A stretch of 17,325 bases of DNA from Alphaproteobacteria bacterium. Lineage in GTDB: Bacteria; Pseudomonadota; Alphaproteobacteria; RF32; CAG-239. Below the pieces are notes generated by a model. It was not told the DNA's origin. It did no database searches and was given only the letters and a program-made list of their open reading frames with translations. The first letter of the stretch is position 1. Each line of letters begins with the position of its first letter. A program made the position numbers and the translations under genes. Shown one piece after another: positions 13,623 to 17,325 of the stretch. The stretch spans positions 1 to 17,325 of the forward strand of contig JAFTNB010000190.1 in assembly GCA_017452115.1 (NCBI GenBank). The letters run 5' to 3'.

Positions 13623-14846
13623 CTAAAACACTTGTAGCTGTTGCTCTATTAATTGTTTTGTATATTCTGGTATGCGGGAAATTTCTTCTTTAATATAATC
13701 CTCTATACTTGCAATATTATTAAAATCAGCAGGAACAGATACACAAACAATCCACGGGTCTAATAAATCTCTACCACTTTGACTTATCAATACGACTTCA
13801 TTTTTGATATTAAATTTATTATATATTTTTTTGCTAATTTCGTTGGCTGCCACATAATATATCTTACCTATATGATATACTGGATTTTTACCGCAAGCAC
13901 CTTCCATGCTCATCAATCTTGTCGGCGATATTATACCATTTATACGGTTTCCTCTACCGACGAGACCTTCGTCACCACTTTCAATTGATGACCCTGTTAC
14001 TGTTAAATATAATTCAGAATTTTCATAATTATCACGGGTATTGGTATGTAAATCAAATTTTTCAATTCCCATTTCTTGAGCTATTGAGAAGATAACTCCT
14101 CTGACAAATTCCATATTTTGCTTATATTCATCAATATTAGCCACATAAATCGAAATTTGCGGAATACACATTGTAATGTCAAAACTATCTCTGAACCTAA
14201 ACCCCATAATCTTGATATCTGATCCGACCCACGGATATTTTTGCTTAAATTCTTTACTATTCAGTTTTCCTTCTATTGCAAGAACTAATTGTTCAAGCTT
14301 TGTATATGGAGCATATCCTACCCCCATTGATGTATCATTAGAAAATAATTTTTTTGTTTCTTGTAAATCAAATAAACCTCTGGGTTCAAACCAATATTTT
14401 CTGGTACCTTTTTGGGCTTTATCTTCCTCTGTTTTTCCAGGACTGCTTTGATTACTTAAATTGTAATGAAACTCTAAATCTTTATCTACATCAATCATCG
14501 GAAAGGCTTGATGCATAAATTCTTTCGTCCATTCTATCAGCATCTCTTTTATCGGAATAACTGTATCTGCAAATTTTGTTGAAGCTCGGCCATTGAGCAA
14601 AACACGTATCGGCTTTGTCAGATATCCCTCTCCAAATCTTACATATGACGCACCGCCCAATAAACCAACTTTATCAAAATTGTGATGCAAAACAGCTCCA
14701 AATTTGTCTTTAGTATATTTGGAATATTTTGCTGAGAATGTTTCTGCCAACGCATCGGAAAGTGTATCAGGATGTCCCTTACCTTTTCTTTCTACAAATT
14801 CGTATTCTTCTTCTCTAAAGTCTTTTTTGCTGATATAAATAGTCAT
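13623..14846 (-). CDS. Archaeal-type S-adenosylmethionine synthetase
   Basis: 407 aa, the usual length of the archaeal MAT family (COG1812), not bacterial MetK (about 384 aa and nearly unrelated in sequence). Signatures: [18 protein letters not shown] (18-35), [13 protein letters not shown] (53-65), VLLNGRAS (82-89) and [19 protein letters not shown] (290-308) followed by [20 protein letters not shown]. These cover the ATP, methionine and metal contacts known for the family. The reaction is ATP plus methionine to SAM. It is the first gene of the six-gene operon, with AGGA about 8 nt before the ATG. A second, divergent SAM synthetase beside a biosynthetic set usually means local SAM supply or a SAM-like substrate, but no methyltransferase gene lies in the window. 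It is probably horizontally acquired. Confidence 0.93.
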   Translation of the reverse strand: MTIYISKKDFREEEYEFVERKGKGHPDTLSDALAETFSAKYSKYTKDKFGAVLHHNFDKVGLLGGASYVRFGEGYLTKPIRVLLNGRASTKFADTVIPIKEMLIEWTKEFMHQAFPMIDVDKDLEFHYNLSNQSSPGKTEEDKAQKGTRKYWFEPRGLFDLQETKKLFSNDTSMGVGYAPYTKLEQLVLAIEGKLNSKEFKQKYPWVGSDIKIMGFRFRDSFDITMCIPQISIYVANIDEYKQNMEFVRGVIFSIAQEMGIEKFDLHTNTRDNYENSELYLTVTGSSIESGDEGLVGRGNRINGIISPTRLMSMEGACGKNPVYHIGKIYYVAANEISKKIYNKFNIKNEVVLISQSGRDLLDPWIVCVSVPADFNNIASIEDYIKEEISRIPEYTKQLIEQQLQVF

Positions 14847-14982
14847 TTATATTTTCCTACCAATTTATTCATATATGTGGATACTTTATAATATTATACC
14901 CCGAAGTCAAGTTGATAATATTTTTACTTTGTTTTAATCATTATATGATATTATTGCGTTAGTTAAAATAGGGATTATATTC
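14847..14982. promoter_or_regulatory. Divergent promoter region between the operon and the GT8 gene
   Basis: 136 bp, extremely A+T-rich. Leftward, TTGACT (14910-14905) and TATAAT (14898-14893) are visible but only 6 bp apart, so only one can belong to a given promoter. TATAAA-like hexamers follow. Rightward, TATGAT (14944-14949) is a reasonable -10 for the GT8 gene with no good -35. I see no clear operator. Confidence 0.4.
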
Positions 14983-15879
14983 ATGGATAATTCTATAAAT
15001 ATTGCATTTTGCTTTGATCATAATTTATGGATGCAGGCCGGTGTTGCTATTACAAGTTTATTAATTTCTTCACAAAATAAATATACTTATCATATTTATT
15101 GTATTGTGTCTGATGATGTTGACGATTGTTCTCAAACTCAATTAGCAAATTTAGTTCACAAATATTCAACAAATTCAACAATTATTTTTAAGCAGGCCGG
15201 TGATCTTTTTAAAGAAGGTTATGTTTGGGGCTATAATTCTACAGCAACCTATTACAGATTTATGTTACACAGCTTTTTTCCAGAAATAGATAAGATCATA
15301 TATAGCGATGTTGATGTCATATTTAAATCTGATTTATCTCAACTATATCATCTGGATATAAAAGATTATTATATTGGGGCTGTAAAAGATAACTTAAATA
15401 TTAAATCAGTGTTTGACTATCATTATAATAAATATTCTTGTTGGAAAAAATATAAATTTGAGACTTTATTGGGTAACTACGTTAATATAGGAGTTTCTCT
15501 TTGGAACCTTAATCAAATAAGAAAAGACAAAATATATCAAAAGTGGCTGCCTCTCATAACAGAAGAATTTCCTTTTTCAGATCAAGATATTGTTAATTAT
15601 ACTTGTCAAGGTAGAATTCTTCACATCAGCCCGATTTATAATGCCATGGCCGCCAATTACGGTAAGCTTTACGATACAGATGAAATATGGTATGCTATGC
15701 AAAATGAAAACATCATTACAAAACATCAACTCAATGATGTATATACTAAGCCGCAAATAATCCATTATATTGGGGCCAAACCTTGGAATGAAAGTGTTGC
15801 CAGATATTATCAAGATTGGTGGAATATTGCTTCTCTAACTCCATTTTTTCCTCAATTTATAGCAAAAAAATGTAAATAG
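14983..15879 (+). CDS. GT8-family glycosyltransferase
   Basis: 298 aa. The N-terminus INIAFCFDHNLWMQAGVAIT is the GT8 nucleotide-sugar strand and helix. IIYSDVDVIFK (105-115) holds the DxD metal site (109-111). YVNIGVSLWNL, PFSDQDIVN and the C-terminal IIHYIGAKPW with the metal-binding His complete the family pattern seen in LgtC and other lipopolysaccharide galactosyl- or glucosyltransferases. AGGGA lies about 10 nt before the ATG. It diverges from the biosynthetic operon and may decorate the same product or, more conventionally, the cell surface. A+T-rich composition like that of the operon supports joint acquisition. Sugar and acceptor are unknown. Confidence 0.93.
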   Translation: MDNSINIAFCFDHNLWMQAGVAITSLLISSQNKYTYHIYCIVSDDVDDCSQTQLANLVHKYSTNSTIIFKQAGDLFKEGYVWGYNSTATYYRFMLHSFFPEIDKIIYSDVDVIFKSDLSQLYHLDIKDYYIGAVKDNLNIKSVFDYHYNKYSCWKKYKFETLLGNYVNIGVSLWNLNQIRKDKIYQKWLPLITEEFPFSDQDIVNYTCQGRILHISPIYNAMAANYGKLYDTDEIWYAMQNENIITKHQLNDVYTKPQIIHYIGAKPWNESVARYYQDWWNIASLTPFFPQFIAKKCK

Positions 15880-16034
15880 CTAAACAGTACTATGATAGCT
15901 CTTATTTCATATATAGCTTTTTGGGGTACTTTTCGGGATATTCTCTAAAAGCGGATTTACAAAGCATCTGAAAGATATCGCGAAAAAAAAACAAAAAACT
16001 AATTTTAATAGATGAATGCAGTGTGGTGAAATAA
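15880..16034. other. Intergenic stretch after the GT8 gene
   Basis: A+T-rich, with no convincing gene, terminator or repeat. Together with the decayed ORF and the repeat copy that follow, it fills the 737-bp gap before the Slam-like gene. The part from 16414 to 16616 is likewise empty of features that I can support. Confidence 0.3.
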
Positions 16035-16223
16035 CTAAATTGTCATTTCATTTTCCGTCAAGTTCTTAATCAGCACAAGACATTCCTTCATAATGAGAAT
16101 TTCTTCACGGTGCCTAAGAAACAGCTCATAATTTATAATTAAATTTTGCCATGGAAATTGCCCTTTCTTCCAGCTATAATTCACGAACCGTCATTTTGGA
16201 TGTTTTTCTTTATAAATCAACAT
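16035..16223 (-). pseudogene. Decayed small ORF with an in-frame TGA
   Basis: From ATG 16223 the frame reads MLIYKEKHPK, then TGA (16193-16191), then RFVNYSWKKGQFPWQNLIIN, YELFLRHREEILIMKECLVL and IKNLTENEMTI before TAG. Both halves look like real protein, so one nonsense change (perhaps from TGG, Trp) seems to have killed a 62-aa gene. Other genes here use TGA as stop, so recoding is unlikely. Family unknown. It sits 32 bp from repeat copy B. Confidence 0.45.
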
Positions 16224-16254
16224 GTTAATCACAAACAATCTTTCATAGCCTTTG

Positions 16255-16413
16255 GGGATTATTTTTTATCAAAATTCGATTTGAAACTTGCTTAAAATAA
16301 AAGTTTTTGACATTGATGACGATTTATTTTTGCTAAAATAAGCTGGATACAGCCAGGACAATTGTTTCATTTTGACTTTCCTTTTTCTGTAATTTTTTCT
16401 GCTTAAACAGTAT
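16255..16413 (+). repeat. Dispersed intergenic repeat, copy B
   Basis: Same orientation as 361-520, about 90% identical over its full length. Flanking sequence is unrelated. Both copies contain the sub-blocks AACTTGCTTAAAATAAAAG and TTTATTTTTGCTAAAATA. The copies are 15.7 kb apart and could support recombination that deletes or mobilises everything between. Confidence 0.85.
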
Positions 16414-16616
16414 GTAACATTTTCTTTTCATAAATAGTTGTTTATCCATTAACTATTTTTATTATGTCGGAAAAAATCACATCCGCGAGCCCCTTTTTTT
16501 CTACTTTTTGATGACATTTTGCTACGATTGGGGAATTTAAAATAAAAACAAGCGCTTAACTTAATGACGGTTGAGGCAATAAGTTGTTAAATACCAATAT
16601 TTTTAATGATTTTGGC

Positions 16617-17325
16617 TTAAAAACTCTTTTGGATAGAGAATTCAATTAAAGATTTTTCGTATTCCCGCTGCCAGATGTTGGAGCTTTTATCCGTATAAGA
16701 ATAGGTTAGTGTCGGCACCATACCCCAGAAAGACAGATTGCGATTGGATATAGAGATAGAATAACGCTGCATAACATCTCTTTCTTTAATTTCCTCAAAT
16801 TTATAGTCCTTAACCGTCCAGCGCTCACCTTTATAGTTTGTAAATAATACCGACGGTTCGGCATAGACATGAAAACCATAAGGTAGTTCCGCACCAAAAC
16901 CCAAAGCAAAATTTATCCGGTCGTTGGTATAGGTTCTGTCTTTTGTTTTTTCATATTCATAACCGGTTCTGAAAATCAGATATTTTGAGGAATCCAAAGC
17001 ATAAAACAAACGTAATCTGGCGCTTTTTGTATCGCCGTTAAGAATATCCGGGTAATCGTCATAATAGGTCGGCGTGTAAGCTAAGCTTAGTTTGGCATTA
17101 AGTTGTCGGGTAATGTCATAACCGGTTTCAACCATAAATCCGGTTGAATAATTATAGGCTTTATGAGCTAAATAACGTCTTGAAACCGTCGGGCCGAAGA
17201 AAATATCGCCTTTTTCATAAATGTATTTCAGTCCCAGAACATAATACAAATAAGTATCGTCGTATTTTTTATCACTGTATTTGGCATTATAAACAAATGC
17301 TTCATTGCGTAAACGCCAGTTTTCG
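16617..17325 (-). CDS. C-terminal beta-barrel of a Slam-like (DUF560) outer-membrane protein, partial
   Basis: The frame is open from the right edge to TAA at 16617, 235 codons, so the N-terminus lies outside. The edge begins ENWRLRNEAFVYNAKYSDKK. Alternating amphipathic strands follow, for example GDIFFGPTVSRRYLAHKAYN, YSTGFMVETGYDITRQLNAK and YEYEKTKDRTYTNDRINFAL, and the chain ends LIEFSIQKSF with a terminal Phe. The 'SxRxxxxxxxYN' pattern and the final strand 'R.YEKSLIEF.IQKSF' match the barrel of surface lipoprotein assembly modulators. In Neisseria, Slam proteins move lipoproteins to the cell surface; that role is by family. An internal TTG at 17249 is not a true start. No cargo lipoprotein gene lies next to it here. 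Confidence 0.8.
   Translation of the reverse strand, partial: ENWRLRNEAFVYNAKYSDKKYDDTYLYYVLGLKYIYEKGDIFFGPTVSRRYLAHKAYNYSTGFMVETGYDITRQLNAKLSLAYTPTYYDDYPDILNGDTKSARLRLFYALDSSKYLIFRTGYEYEKTKDRTYTNDRINFALGFGAELPYGFHVYAEPSVLFTNYKGERWTVKDYKFEEIKERDVMQRYSISISNRNLSFWGMVPTLTYSYTDKSSNIWQREYEKSLIEFSIQKSF

Noticed and set aside
9207..14846. Actual mycothiol or bacillithiol locus
   Set aside because: There is no CysRS-like MshC, no MshD acetyltransferase and no BshC. The ligase is AlaRS-like, so the resemblance is one of logic and not identity.
16191..16193. TGA read as tryptophan
   Set aside because: Other genes in the window end with TGA at sensible places (esterase at 5913, small gene at 8469) and use TGG for Trp.
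1..17325. CRISPR array
   Set aside because: No regularly spaced repeats of 20-40 bp occur anywhere. The only repeats are the 160-bp pair and short inverted words.

Overview
The window looks like chromosome from a Gram-negative, AT-rich bacterium. The Gram-negative call rests on a classical autotransporter, an outer-membrane barrel of the Slam (DUF560) type and a lipobox esterase. A host-associated alphaproteobacterium is my best guess at lineage, but that is inference and nothing here proves it. TGA and TAA both end genes normally, so code 11 applies. Two compositional classes alternate. The autotransporter, esterase, recombinase and Slam barrel use mixed codons. The kinase and the large biosynthetic-type operon are very A+T-rich, which suggests they were acquired.

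Layout. 1-764: a possible gene edge, an intrinsic terminator, copy A of a ~160-bp dispersed repeat, and a 12-codon ORF that looks like a decapitated signal peptide. 765-1931 (-): a soluble Ser/Thr protein kinase with an unrecognised N-terminal domain. 2293-5092 (-): an autotransporter adhesin with its promoter, a long and strongly structured 5' leader ending in an intrinsic terminator, and a downstream terminator. 5164-6122 (+): a lipoprotein esterase translationally coupled to a small secreted Cys-rich protein. 6124-6856: four alternating copies of a 9-bp word followed by a FimB-sized tyrosine recombinase. 6873-7934 (+): an XRE regulator and an ImmA/IrrE-type metallopeptidase. 8088-9206: two tiny genes, one small minus-strand gene and a gene fragment.

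9207-14846 (-) is the most interesting part. Six tightly packed genes read, in transcription order: archaeal-type S-adenosylmethionine synthetase, stand-alone AlaRS-like catalytic domain, S51 peptidase-like protein, PHP phosphatase (broken here by one frameshift and one stop), GT4 glycosyltransferase, and PIG-L/LmbE deacetylase. A GT8 glycosyltransferase (14983-15879, +) diverges from it. The set glycosyltransferase + phosphatase + PIG-L deacetylase + tRNA-synthetase-derived ligase has the same logic as mycothiol assembly (MshA, phosphatase, MshB, MshC). Here the ligase derives from AlaRS rather than CysRS, and SAM synthetase and S51 genes are added. I propose an undescribed pathway for an aminoacylated amino-sugar conjugate; its product cannot be read from the sequence.

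15880-16616 holds a decayed ORF and copy B of the repeat. 16617-17325 (-) is the C-terminal part of a Slam-like barrel that runs off the window. The two repeat copies, in the same orientation, bracket nearly the whole window.
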